Notes under the pieces: generated by a model
Told to the model about the DNA's origin: nothing
The model's database searches: none
What the model saw: only the letters and a program-made list of their open reading frames with translations
Source: Mobilicoccus pelagius NBRC 104925
Lineage (GTDB): Bacteria > Actinomycetota > Actinomycetes > Actinomycetales > Dermatophilaceae
DNA length: 38,401 bases
NCBI RefSeq assembly: GCF_000247995.1
Contig: NZ_BAFE01000011.1
Coordinates: 1-38,401, forward strand
Direction of reading: 5' to 3'
Part shown: positions 23,593-31,216 of the stretch, piece by piece
Position numbering within the stretch: position 1 is the first letter of the stretch
Layout of the letters: every line of letters starts with the position of its first letter
Made by a program: the position numbers and the translations under genes

Positions 23593-23675
23593 GGATTCCG
23601 GATGTGCTGCCACGCATCCGCGACGGCGCACCGCATCCGAGGGCGCCGTCGGACTCGACGACGGAAAGTCACCCC

Positions 23676-23870
23676 ATGGACCTCGCCCTTGCGCAGACGA
23701 TCCTCAGCAGCCGCACCGCGGACGCCTACCAGGACGCCCAGGTGTCCATGCTCCGCAAGACGATGGACACCCAGAAGGAGGCAGCGGGCCGCCTCATCGA
23801 CGGCATGAGCGCGACGATGCCGCTCGCGACCGAGGGCAGCCTCGGCCGCAACATCAACACCTACGCCTGA
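23676..23870 (+). CDS. YjfB-family putative motility protein
   Basis: 64 residues: MDLALAQTILSSRTADAYQD, then AQVSMLRKTMDTQKEAAGRLIDGM. This matches the small YjfB family (about 60 residues, helical, with a conserved LRKTMDTQ..A..LI segment), annotated as putative motility protein because members occur in flagellated bacteria and often under the flagellar sigma factor. GGAAAG lies upstream of the ATG. No flagellar genes are nearby, so it is an orphan here. Confidence 0.7.
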   Translation: MDLALAQTILSSRTADAYQDAQVSMLRKTMDTQKEAAGRLIDGMSATMPLATEGSLGRNINTYA

Positions 23871-23951
23871 GTCCGCACGGGCTCCCGCCACCGGAGCTCC
23901 GGCGGGGCCGGATGACGCGACCACCTCCTGGGGTCGTCCCACGCGCCGGCG

Positions 23952-24011
23952 CGACGACGGCCCCACCGCGGTGATCCCCTCCGAGGGAGATCCGAGGTGG
24001 GGCCGTCGTCG
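23952..24011. terminator. Strong terminator hairpin after the YjfB gene
   Basis: CGACGACGGCCCCACC (23952-23967) pairs perfectly with GGTGGGGCCGTCGTCG (23996-24011), and the interior (GATCCC/GGGAGATC) extends the structure. The 16-bp outer stem lies 81 bp past the YjfB stop. Confidence 0.75.
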
Positions 24012-24085
24012 TGCGTGGCGGGGCGTCCGCGACCGGCGACGGCCGACCTCTCGCCGACGCACCCCGTGCCGGTTAGCGTGCGGTG

Positions 24086-24841
24086 GTGAACACTTTCGGT
24101 GCGTCCCTTCCCTCCGGGCCCGACGACGCGGTGGGCCACGAGACCGCGCCGCCCGATCTCCCGGAGTTCTACGCCCCGCTCCTGCGGGAGGGGCCGCTCG
24201 TCGTCGCGCAGCTCGGGCAGAGCCTCGACGGGTTCATCGCCTCCCGCACCGGCGACGCGGAGTTCGTCACCGGGCCGGAGGACCGGCGTCATCTCCACGT
24301 CCTCCGTTCCCTCGTCGACGCCGTCGTCGTCGGGGCAGCGACGGCCGTCGTCGACGACTGCCGCCTCACCGTGCGGGACGCGCCGCGACGGGGTGCCCCG
24401 CCGGTCCGGGTCGTCCTCGACCCGAGGGGGATCCTCACGCGCGACGCACGGCTGCTCACCGAGCCCGACGCGCCCACCCTGTGGTTCGTCGCGGACGACT
24501 CCGAGATCGGTGCCGCGCCTCCGACCGACCTCGCACCCCACGTCGAGCTCGCCGCCCATCCCGAGGCGCATCTGCGCGAACCCGACTCTCTCGTGGCGAT
24601 CCTCGCGGAGCGCGGGTTCACTCGCGTCCTCGTCGAGGGCGGCGGGCGCCTCGTGTCGGCGTGCCTCGCCGCGGGCGTGCTCGACCGGCTCTACGTGACG
24701 AGCGCCCCCGTCCTCATCGGCGACGGCATCCCCGGCCTCCGGTTCACGGGCCACGACGTCCTCGCCCACGCCCTCCGTCCGCCGTCCCGTCGCCTCGTCC
24801 TCGGCGACGACGTCTGTACCGAGCTCCGCCTGCGTGACTGA
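24086..24841 (+). CDS. RibD C-terminal-domain reductase (pyrimidine reductase family)
   Basis: 251 residues forming one RibD_C/dihydrofolate-reductase-like domain. VAQLGQSLDGFIASRTGDAEFVTG, DAVVVGAATAVVDDCRLTVR, PVRVVLDPRG and RVLVEGGGRLVSACLAAGVLDRLYV are the usual signatures. Family members use NADPH to reduce a 5-amino-6-ribosylaminopyrimidine phosphate or related compound. There is no deaminase domain and no riboflavin genes nearby, so the substrate is open; the neighbouring PTPS/glycosyltransferase cluster suggests it processes a GTP-derived pyrimidine or pterin there. GTG 24086 follows TAGCGT (24074-24079) by 6 nt (leaderless); GTG 24083 is directly before it. Confidence 0.82.
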   Translation: MNTFGASLPSGPDDAVGHETAPPDLPEFYAPLLREGPLVVAQLGQSLDGFIASRTGDAEFVTGPEDRRHLHVLRSLVDAVVVGAATAVVDDCRLTVRDAPRRGAPPVRVVLDPRGILTRDARLLTEPDAPTLWFVADDSEIGAAPPTDLAPHVELAAHPEAHLREPDSLVAILAERGFTRVLVEGGGRLVSACLAAGVLDRLYVTSAPVLIGDGIPGLRFTGHDVLAHALRPPSRRLVLGDDVCTELRLRD

Positions 24842-25023
24842 CCGGAGCGGGAGTCGGGGTCGGCCCCCCGCGGTGCGCCGGCCGTGGCATCGCCCGAGGC
24901 GGGGTCGGCGCCGCCTCAGGTGGCTCGGCCTCCTGCGCTGCGGGGTGAGCCGTGCCACCACCCCCACGCGGCCCGTGTCGACGCGCCTCGCAGCCGTCGC
25001 GTCCGAAGGACGTGAACGGATCC

Positions 25024-25055
25024 GGGCGCCCGATGTCCGCCTGCATCGGGCGCCC
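25024..25055. terminator. Bidirectional terminator between the RibD-like and flippase-like genes
   Basis: GGGCGCCCGATG (25024-25035) pairs perfectly with CATCGGGCGCCC (25044-25055), with an 8-nt loop, in the 289-bp gap between convergent genes. I see no gene in the rest of that gap. Confidence 0.8.
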
Positions 25056-25130
25056 GCGGGGTGCTCACGCTCGATGTCGGTGGCCAGGCGTCCCGCGATC
25101 GGCGTGCGACCCGGCCCGGCGGTCGTCCCG

Positions 25131-26051
25131 TCAGGGGATGGGCGCGTCCTCGTGTGATCCTCGGCGTTCGTCACCCGCCGTGCGGGGTGCGAGAAGGGGG
25201 ACGAGGCCGGGCAGGGTCGAGACGAGTGCGAGGAGTCCGTAGGCGACCGAGGTGGTGAATCCGGTCGCGGGGTCGAGTCCGCCGAGGGAGTAGGCGAGGG
25301 AGGCCGCGCCCTCCCGCGGACCCCAGCCGGCGACGTTGACGGGGATCGACATGCCCGCGAGTGTCGCGGCGCCGAGGGTGGCGACGTCGACCCCGGGGAG
25401 AGCGGGAACGGCGCCCGCCCGGGCGAGGCCGTCGTGCGCGAGGGCGAAGAGGCCGAGGAACGCGAGCCAGCCGAGCACCGACCAGCCGACGCAGGCGGCG
25501 ATGCTGCGGGGCGGGAGGCGTCGCATCGACCACCCCGCGACGACGCCGACACCGAGGCCGACGAGGGCGAGGATCCCGGCGAGGTCGGGGCGACCGAGGC
25601 GCAGGGCGGCGCCCGTCGCGGCGAGGGCGACCACGGCCGTGCCGCAGAGGCGTTCGCCGACGACGGAGGTGACGCCCGTCCATCGCGCGCCGGCGCGGCC
25701 GCGCCGGGCGGCCCGGAGCGCGTCACCCGCGAGTCCGCCCGGGAGGACGGCGTTGAGGAGGGCCGCCTCGAGGCAACGCGCGACGGCGTGGCGGGCGGTC
25801 ATCTCGTCCCCGAGGCCGGCGGCGACCGCGCGCCATCGGAATCCCTGGGCCGTGGCGCCGACGAGGCCGAGGCCGAGGGCGGAGACGACCGTGAAGGGTG
25901 TCACGGCAGCGGCCGTCGCGGTCACCGACCCGGTGCCGAAGAGATGGACGAGGGTGCCGAGAACCGTTGCGGCGACGAGCACCTGGAGGACGACCCACGC
26001 GATCCGGCCCCACCGGCGGGTGGGGTGGCCGTCGCGCGCGGCCGTGCTCAC
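25131..26051 (-). CDS. Flippase-like membrane protein (LPG synthase TM / UPF0104)
   Basis: 306 residues with 7-8 hydrophobic segments, beginning IAWVVLQVLVAATVLGTLV. AQGFRWRAVAAGLG, AVARCLEAALLNAVLPGGLAGDALRAAR, VTSVVGERLCGTAVVAL and AGWGPREGAASLAYSLGGL are typical of the lysylphosphatidylglycerol-synthase TM region / YbhN family, which flips or handles lipids in the inner membrane. Its GTG overlaps the methyltransferase stop by 4 bp. Last gene of the five-gene minus-strand operon; it could export the lipid product of the cluster. Confidence 0.8.
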   Translation of the reverse strand: MSTAARDGHPTRRWGRIAWVVLQVLVAATVLGTLVHLFGTGSVTATAAAVTPFTVVSALGLGLVGATAQGFRWRAVAAGLGDEMTARHAVARCLEAALLNAVLPGGLAGDALRAARRGRAGARWTGVTSVVGERLCGTAVVALAATGAALRLGRPDLAGILALVGLGVGVVAGWSMRRLPPRSIAACVGWSVLGWLAFLGLFALAHDGLARAGAVPALPGVDVATLGAATLAGMSIPVNVAGWGPREGAASLAYSLGGLDPATGFTTSVAYGLLALVSTLPGLVPLLAPRTAGDERRGSHEDAPIP

Positions 26052-26917
26052 CGGGGCAGGACGAGGAGGTCGACGTGCCCGACGACGACGGCGAGCGTGC
26101 CCGCGTCGAGCTGGGCGAGGCGGCGCTCGAGCCACGCCTGCGCACGAGGGGCGAGGGCGGGGTCGTGCTCGGCGACGACGGCGGCGCGATCGGTGAGGTA
26201 GCGGCGCAGGAGCGGGGCATCGGCACTCGTGAGACGCCACGGCGTCGTCGCTTCGACGACCTCTGCGTCGCCCTCGCGGGCACGGTCGGCGACGTGTGCC
26301 GACGCGGCGGAGCCGACGATCCCGTCGCGCTGCTGGTGGACCTCGAACGCGTCGTGGACGAGGTCGTCGTCGGGGTCGTGCGGCACGCACGTCACCTCGC
26401 CGTCGACGGTGAGGGCGAAGAGGGCGGGCGTCCCCGTGTCGAGGAGGAGATCGGTGAGCGTGTCGAGCTCGGGCCCCGTGAGGAGGTCGAGGAGGGCGGA
26501 GGCGACGACGACGGTCGGGCCCGCGGCGTCCTCCTCGCCCTCGCCCGTGACGAGCCGGGGGAGGTCGTCGAGACCGCCGTGGACACGCTGGGCGTGCCCC
26601 GTCGCCGTCGGATGGTCGAGGAGCGCGGCGTCGTGGTCGAGGAGCGTCCACCGGGAGGGGAAGGGTAGCCGTGGCGCGAGCCACTCCTGGTTGGCGCCCG
26701 TGCCGGCGCCGACGTCGACGACGTGAACGGGGCCGTGGCCGCCCGTCTCGTCGTGGGCGCGCAGGTGGCGCCACAACCGTCCGAGGAGGCGCTGGGTCCC
26801 CTCCCGGGCGGCGGCGTCGGCCGGGCGACGCAGGGCGAGCCAGTCGGCCTCGACGGGGCGACTCGGCGTCGGGGCCGTGGGGGCGGCCGGTGTGGGACGA
26901 GGGGTCTCGGGGGTCAT
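26048..26917 (-). CDS. Class I SAM-dependent methyltransferase
   Basis: 289 residues. Motif I VVDVGAGTGAN (66-76) and the acidic end of strand 2 in WTLLDHDAALL define the SAM site; VVVASALLDLLT is motif IV-like. The N-terminal 20 residues are Pro/Thr-rich. The acceptor is unknown. ATG 26917 overlaps the glycosyltransferase stop (ATGA), and the stop overlaps the flippase-like gene (GTGA), so it is made with both. Confidence 0.8.
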   Translation of the reverse strand: MTPETPRPTPAAPTAPTPSRPVEADWLALRRPADAAAREGTQRLLGRLWRHLRAHDETGGHGPVHVVDVGAGTGANQEWLAPRLPFPSRWTLLDHDAALLDHPTATGHAQRVHGGLDDLPRLVTGEGEEDAAGPTVVVASALLDLLTGPELDTLTDLLLDTGTPALFALTVDGEVTCVPHDPDDDLVHDAFEVHQQRDGIVGSAASAHVADRAREGDAEVVEATTPWRLTSADAPLLRRYLTDRAAVVAEHDPALAPRAQAWLERRLAQLDAGTLAVVVGHVDLLVLPR

Positions 26918-28017
26918 GACGTGCTCTCGGGGTCGGGGCGGATCGGGAGGTCGGCGTCGACGGGAGGGCCGACGTCGGCGGGGAAGACCCCCGCGAGGAG
27001 CGCTGCGGTCGCGGACCACGAGCGTAGGCCCGTGCGACGACGCCGGGCGAACTCGCGGAACTCCGGGTGCGTGAGCACCGTGCGCAGCGCCCGTGCGAGG
27101 TCGGCGGGATTACGGGTGTCGGCGGCGAGTCCGGGGTCGGGGCCGTCACCGTCGCCGAGGGCCTCCACGGCACCCGTTCCCGCGGCGACGACGGCGGGGA
27201 CGCCGTGGGCGATCGCCTCGGTGACGACCATGCCGTACGTCTCGGCGAGGGAGGGGAGGGCGAGGACGTCGGTGCCCGCCCACGTCTCCTCGAGATCGGC
27301 TCCCGCGAGCGGCCCGGTGAGCGTGACGCGGTCGCCGAGGCCCGTCGTGGCGATCGCGTCGGTGATGCGGGCCCGGTCGGTGTCGTCGCCCGGTCCGGCG
27401 AACACGGCGTGCCAGGGCAGGTCGGTGAGGCGGGCGAGGGCCGCGAGCAGGCCGACGTGGTTCTTGCGGGGGGTGAGCGAGGCGAGGCAGAGGACCCGGG
27501 GTGGTGAACTCCCCACGGCGGCGGGACCGCTCGTGAGCGAGGGGTCGACGCCGGGCGGGGCGACCTCGACGTCGGTCCGCCCGTAACGCCGCGCGAGGTC
27601 TGCGGCGGCCGTGCGGCTCGTCGCGACGACCCGGGACACGAGGGCGACCGATTCCGCCTCCCGCGCGGCGAGTTCGCGGGTCCGTTCCGGCGTGAGACCG
27701 GTCTCGTCGGGGAGGGGGAGGTGGACGAGGAGAGTGGCGGTGGTGCCCGCGGCCTGCGCATCGCGGAGCACGTCCGGGTGGGCGGCGCCGACGAGCCCGT
27801 CGACCACGGCGTCCGACGCGCCCCGGAGCGCGTCCGCGAGGCGCGAGGCGGTGCCGGGGCCATCGGGCCAGTCGCCCTCGAGGACGACGTCCTCCGGCGG
27901 TCGCCCGGGCCAGACGCGGAGCACGGCCTCGTCGTAGACGGTGCCGCCGCTCACCACGGTAGGGGCGGGGCGGACGAAGCGTGCTCCGGGGCCCGCGATC
28001 ACGTCGGCGGCGCTCAT
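26914..28017 (-). CDS. GT4-type glycosyltransferase
   Basis: 367 residues, GT-B fold. The N-terminal half holds acceptor-side strands (PTVVSGGTVYDEAVL, LLVHLPLPDETGL). The C-terminal half has VLCLASLTPRKNHVGLLAAL and the donor-site EX7E motif in SLAETYGMVVTEAIAHGVP. It transfers a sugar from a nucleotide sugar to an unknown acceptor, possibly a lipid, given the flippase-like gene two places downstream. ATG 28017 was preferred over GTG 28026 on Shine-Dalgarno spacing. It lies 67 bp downstream of the PTPS homologue. Confidence 0.85.
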   Translation of the reverse strand: MSAADVIAGPGARFVRPAPTVVSGGTVYDEAVLRVWPGRPPEDVVLEGDWPDGPGTASRLADALRGASDAVVDGLVGAAHPDVLRDAQAAGTTATLLVHLPLPDETGLTPERTRELAAREAESVALVSRVVATSRTAAADLARRYGRTDVEVAPPGVDPSLTSGPAAVGSSPPRVLCLASLTPRKNHVGLLAALARLTDLPWHAVFAGPGDDTDRARITDAIATTGLGDRVTLTGPLAGADLEETWAGTDVLALPSLAETYGMVVTEAIAHGVPAVVAAGTGAVEALGDGDGPDPGLAADTRNPADLARALRTVLTHPEFREFARRRRTGLRSWSATAALLAGVFPADVGPPVDADLPIRPDPESTS

Positions 28018-28084
28018 GAGCGTCACGCCTCGATCCCCCGCAGTGCCTCGACGGGGAGGCGCTCCGGGGGTGTGGTCGCCGTTC

Positions 28085-28465
28085 TCACGGGAGGTCGCGC
28101 GTGTACGAGGCCCAGGCGTCGGGGTGCTCGCGGAGGACGACCTCGAGGGAGGTGAGGGCGGGATCGGTGAGCCGCGAGGCGAGTTCGTCGGCGATGTGGC
28201 GGGCGACGACCTCCGTCGTCGAGATCCTCCCCTCGAAGGCGGGGTGGTCGTCGAGGTTGCGGTAGTCGATGTCCCCGAGGACCTCCTTGAGCGCCGCGGT
28301 CGCGGCACCGATGTCGAGGACGACGCCGTGCTCGTCGAGGTCGGCGCGGCTCCACGTCGCCTCGACGACGAACGTCGCGCCGTGGACGCCCTGCGCGGGG
28401 CCGAAGAACGGGTCGGGGAGGCTGTGGGCGATCATCACGTGGTCGCGAACGGTGAGGCGGTACAA
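28085..28465 (-). CDS. 6-pyruvoyl/6-carboxytetrahydropterin synthase homologue
   Basis: 126 residues with the PTPS T-fold. H14 (MIAHSL) and H28 (in HGATF) correspond to zinc ligands, but the canonical HGH is HGA here (A30), and the catalytic Cys of the classical enzyme, normally just before HGH, is absent (GPAQGVHGA). The later NLDDH (H74) and STTE (E85) motifs are kept. It likely binds a pterin-like compound but may not do the classical reaction. Start is TTG 28465, fixed by AAGGAG 6 nt upstream. The MDR dehydrogenase gene ends 42 bp upstream. Confidence 0.8.
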   Translation of the reverse strand: MYRLTVRDHVMIAHSLPDPFFGPAQGVHGATFVVEATWSRADLDEHGVVLDIGAATAALKEVLGDIDYRNLDDHPAFEGRISTTEVVARHIADELASRLTDPALTSLEVVLREHPDAWASYTRDLP

Positions 28466-28507
28466 GGGAACTCCTTCGTCGGGGCGGATGGGTGGTCGTG
28501 GTCGTGG

Positions 28508-29488
28508 CTACCGGTGGCGCACGACGTGACAGATCGCGGGGGTGCGGCCGTGGGCGATGTCGTCCATCGTCGCGGGCAGGTCGTCGAGGTCGACGGGCCC
28601 GGTGAGGAGGCAGTCGAAGGCGTTGTCGGCGAGGGCGGCGAGGGCGGTGGCCATGCGGTCGGCGGTCGTGCGGCGGGCACGGCGGGACTCGGCGATCATG
28701 CCGACCTGACTTGCGCGGATGCGCAGGCGGCGCGCGTGGAAGTCGCCGCCGAGGGGGACCTGCGGCTCGGTCGTGCCGTACCAGGACATCTCGACGACCT
28801 CGCCCTCGTCACCGAGCAACTCGAGGGAACGGGCGAGTCCGGCTGCGGTGGAGGAGGCGTGGAAGACGAGGTCGCAGTCGCCAAGGCCGTCGGCGGGGTC
28901 CTTCCACGTGAGTCCGAACCGCTGCGCGCGCTCGGCGACGGCCGGGTCGGGGTCGAGGAGTTCGAGCCGGTCGAGGGGGAACCGGCGCAGGAGCGCGGCG
29001 ACGGAGAGGCCGATCATCCCGCCGCCGACGACGGCGATACGGTCGCCGAGACGGGGGCCGCCGTCCCAGAGGGCGTTGACCGCGGTCTCGACGGCACCGG
29101 CGAGGACGGCCCGTTCGCTCGGTACGTCGTCGGGGACGGGGTGGAGCCACGAGATCGGGGCGACGTACCGGTCGGCGTGGGGGTAGAGGCAGAAGACGCG
29201 ACGGCCCACGAGGTCGTCGGGGGTGTCCGGGCCGACGGCGGCGACCTCACCGACGGAGAGGTAGCCGTAGAAGACCTCGCCCGGCAGGTCACCCCGCTGG
29301 AAGGGGGACCGCATGAGGTCGCGCACCCGCTCCGGCACCCGGCCGAGGTGGACGAGGGACTCGGTGCCGCGGCTCACGCCGGAGACGATCGTCTCGACGC
29401 GGGCCTCACCCTCCCCGGGCTCCCCGAGCGTCTCGACGCGGATCTCCCCGCGGCCGCCGGGATGGGTCCAATAGGATCGACGCTCCAT
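28508..29488 (-). CDS. MDR-family dehydrogenase lacking zinc ligands
   Basis: 326 residues of the medium-chain dehydrogenase/reductase type. The nucleotide-binding motif is VVGGGMIG (153-160). The position of the catalytic zinc motif reads VSRGTE (38-43), with no Cys, and no GHE motif follows, so it should be zinc-independent despite its family name. It is probably an NAD(P)H oxidoreductase for the cluster product. ATG 29488 overlaps the divergent phosphatidyltransferase start in CCATGG. A -10-like CAGAAT (29501-29496) ends 7 nt upstream, suggesting a leaderless message that starts the minus-strand operon. Confidence 0.82.
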   Translation of the reverse strand: MERRSYWTHPGGRGEIRVETLGEPGEGEARVETIVSGVSRGTESLVHLGRVPERVRDLMRSPFQRGDLPGEVFYGYLSVGEVAAVGPDTPDDLVGRRVFCLYPHADRYVAPISWLHPVPDDVPSERAVLAGAVETAVNALWDGGPRLGDRIAVVGGGMIGLSVAALLRRFPLDRLELLDPDPAVAERAQRFGLTWKDPADGLGDCDLVFHASSTAAGLARSLELLGDEGEVVEMSWYGTTEPQVPLGGDFHARRLRIRASQVGMIAESRRARRTTADRMATALAALADNAFDCLLTGPVDLDDLPATMDDIAHGRTPAICHVVRHR

Positions 29489-30359
29489 GGATGCGATTCT
29501 GTCCGGTCGGTGCCGACCCCGCGACTCCGCCCTCGCGACGCCCGCCGTGGGCTCGGCCACGACGCCGTCGGCACACGTGCTCGCGTCCACCCTCGGGCAC
29601 GCCCTGTCGGCCACCACGCTCGTGGGGCTCGTCGGTGCCGCGGACGCCGTCGCCGCCGGAGGGCCGTGGCCCCGCCGCCTCGCCGGTGTCGTCGTCGGCG
29701 GACTCCTCCCCGCCGTCGTCGCCCGCGCCGTCCGACGGCGGCCCACCCCACGGCCGGTCGACGAGACGGCCGCGCGGACCTCGGTCGGCCTCGCCCCCTC
29801 CTCCACACCCCGTCGCGTCGCCTCCCCGGCGGACGTCGTGACGTTCGTGCGGGCCGTGCTCGCGGGCTGCGCGTTCGCCGCGGCGCTGCGTCCGGAGAGT
29901 CGGTGCGAACGCCGACGTACCTGGGCCGTGGCGGGATTCGCGATCCCCGCCCTCGCGCTGGACGCGGTCGACGGGCACGTCGCCCGCGCGACCGGGACGG
30001 CCGACCCGGCGGGCGCGCGTCTCGACATGGAGACCGACGCCGCCGTGCTCCTCGGCCTCACGACGATCCTCGCTCGCACCCTCGCCCCGGAGGCCCTGAT
30101 CAGCGGCGCGGCCCGCTACCTCTTCGTCGCGGGCGGCCGGCTCCGCCCGGCGTGGACGGGGGAGCTGCCGCCGAGCGAACGGCGACGCACGGTGGCGGCG
30201 CTGCAGGCGGTGGCGGTGTCGATCGCCTCGACGCCCGCCGTGCCGCCCGCGCTCGGGCGGGGCGTCCTCGCCGGCGCGACGGCACTCCTCGCGTGGTCGT
30301 TCGGCAGCGACGTCGTCGCGCTCGAACGCCGTGCCCGCGCGGTGGGCGGCTCGTCGTGA
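29487..30359 (+). CDS. CDP-alcohol phosphatidyltransferase family protein
   Basis: 290 residues. The complete CDP-OH-P motif is visible: D159, DG 162-163, AR 166-167, G177, D180, D184 (LDAVDGHVAR ... GARLDMETD). Several membrane segments flank it. The family links an alcohol to a CDP-activated lipid (or the reverse) in the cytoplasmic membrane. Divergent from the PTPS-cluster operon and sharing its start region, so a common pathway is likely. TAGGAT (29472-29477) is 9 nt before ATG 29487. The N-terminal 110 residues are longer than in minimal family members. Confidence 0.87.
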   Translation: MDAILSGRCRPRDSALATPAVGSATTPSAHVLASTLGHALSATTLVGLVGAADAVAAGGPWPRRLAGVVVGGLLPAVVARAVRRRPTPRPVDETAARTSVGLAPSSTPRRVASPADVVTFVRAVLAGCAFAAALRPESRCERRRTWAVAGFAIPALALDAVDGHVARATGTADPAGARLDMETDAAVLLGLTTILARTLAPEALISGAARYLFVAGGRLRPAWTGELPPSERRRTVAALQAVAVSIASTPAVPPALGRGVLAGATALLAWSFGSDVVALERRARAVGGSS

Positions 30360-30412
30360 CACCGTCCGCGCCCCGGGCACGGGTTGTCGGTGACCTCGCC
30401 TAGTCTGCTCGC

Positions 30413-31216
30413 GTGGTGTTCATCGCGTTCGAGGGCGGAGACGGCGCCGGCAAGTCCACGCAGGTCGCGGCGTTGGCCGCATGGCTGCGTGAGCGAGGCC
30501 AGGAGGTCGTCGTCACGCGCGAGCCCGGGGGTACCGAGCTCGGTGGCCGCATCCGCGAACTGCTCCTCCACGGTGGGGAGGTCGCCCCGCGAGCGGAGGC
30601 GTTGCTCTTCGCCGCCGACCGCGCCCACCACGTCGCGACGTTCGTCCGACCGGCGCTCGAACGCGGCGCGGTCGTCCTCACCGATCGCTACGTCGACTCC
30701 TCCGTGGCGTACCAGGGGGCGGGCCGCGACCTCCAGGCCGCGGAGATCGCCGGGTTGTCGGCGTGGGCGACGGGCGGGCTGGTCCCGCATCTCACGGCCC
30801 TCCTCGACGTCGCGCCGGAGACCGGCCGTGCCCGCCGCAGCTGCCGCGTCGAGGACCGCATGGAGACGGAGGCCGAGGCGTTCCACGCCCGCGTGCGTCA
30901 GGGGTTCCTCGCGCTCGCCGAGGCCGCCCCGCACCGGTATCTCGTCCTCGACGCCGCCCAACCACCCGAGGTGATCTCGGCGGCCGTCGTCGCACGGGTG
31001 GGCGAGCTTCTCGCCGGGGCCGATCCGACCTTACGGACCCCCGCGTCCACGTCCTCCTCCTCGACCACGGCGGTTGCCGCGCCCGGCCCCGACCCGGCCG
31101 AATCCGCCGCCCCGACGCGCGACTCCGCCGCGACTTCGGAACACGTCGCCCCCTCGGCCCCGTCCTCCTCGGGCGAGGTCGTGGGCCGCAGCGAGTCCCG
31201 ATCCGGGGGTGCGTGA
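30413..31216 (+). CDS. tmk: Thymidylate kinase
   Basis: 267 residues. P-loop FEGGDGAGKST, DRYVDSSVAYQGAGRDL (DRX motif) and RVEDRMETEAEAF mark a dTMP kinase that makes dTDP from dTMP with ATP. The kinase ends near residue 208; a Ser/Ala/Thr/Pro-rich tail of about 55 residues is probably disordered and is unusual for Tmk. GTG 30413 follows TAGTCT (30401-30406) by 6 nt (leaderless). The stop and the holB start share a base (TGATG). Confidence 0.95.
   Translation: MVFIAFEGGDGAGKSTQVAALAAWLRERGQEVVVTREPGGTELGGRIRELLLHGGEVAPRAEALLFAADRAHHVATFVRPALERGAVVLTDRYVDSSVAYQGAGRDLQAAEIAGLSAWATGGLVPHLTALLDVAPETGRARRSCRVEDRMETEAEAFHARVRQGFLALAEAAPHRYLVLDAAQPPEVISAAVVARVGELLAGADPTLRTPASTSSSSTTAVAAPGPDPAESAAPTRDSAATSEHVAPSAPSSSGEVVGRSESRSGGA

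Noticed and set aside
24086-24841. Riboflavin biosynthesis operon
   Set aside because: Only a RibD_C-type gene is present; no ribA, ribB, ribE or ribH and no FMN riboswitch was seen nearby.
27941-30403. 820-codon plus-strand frame over the glycosyltransferase-to-dehydrogenase genes
   Set aside because: Antisense to four recognisable genes; composition-driven.
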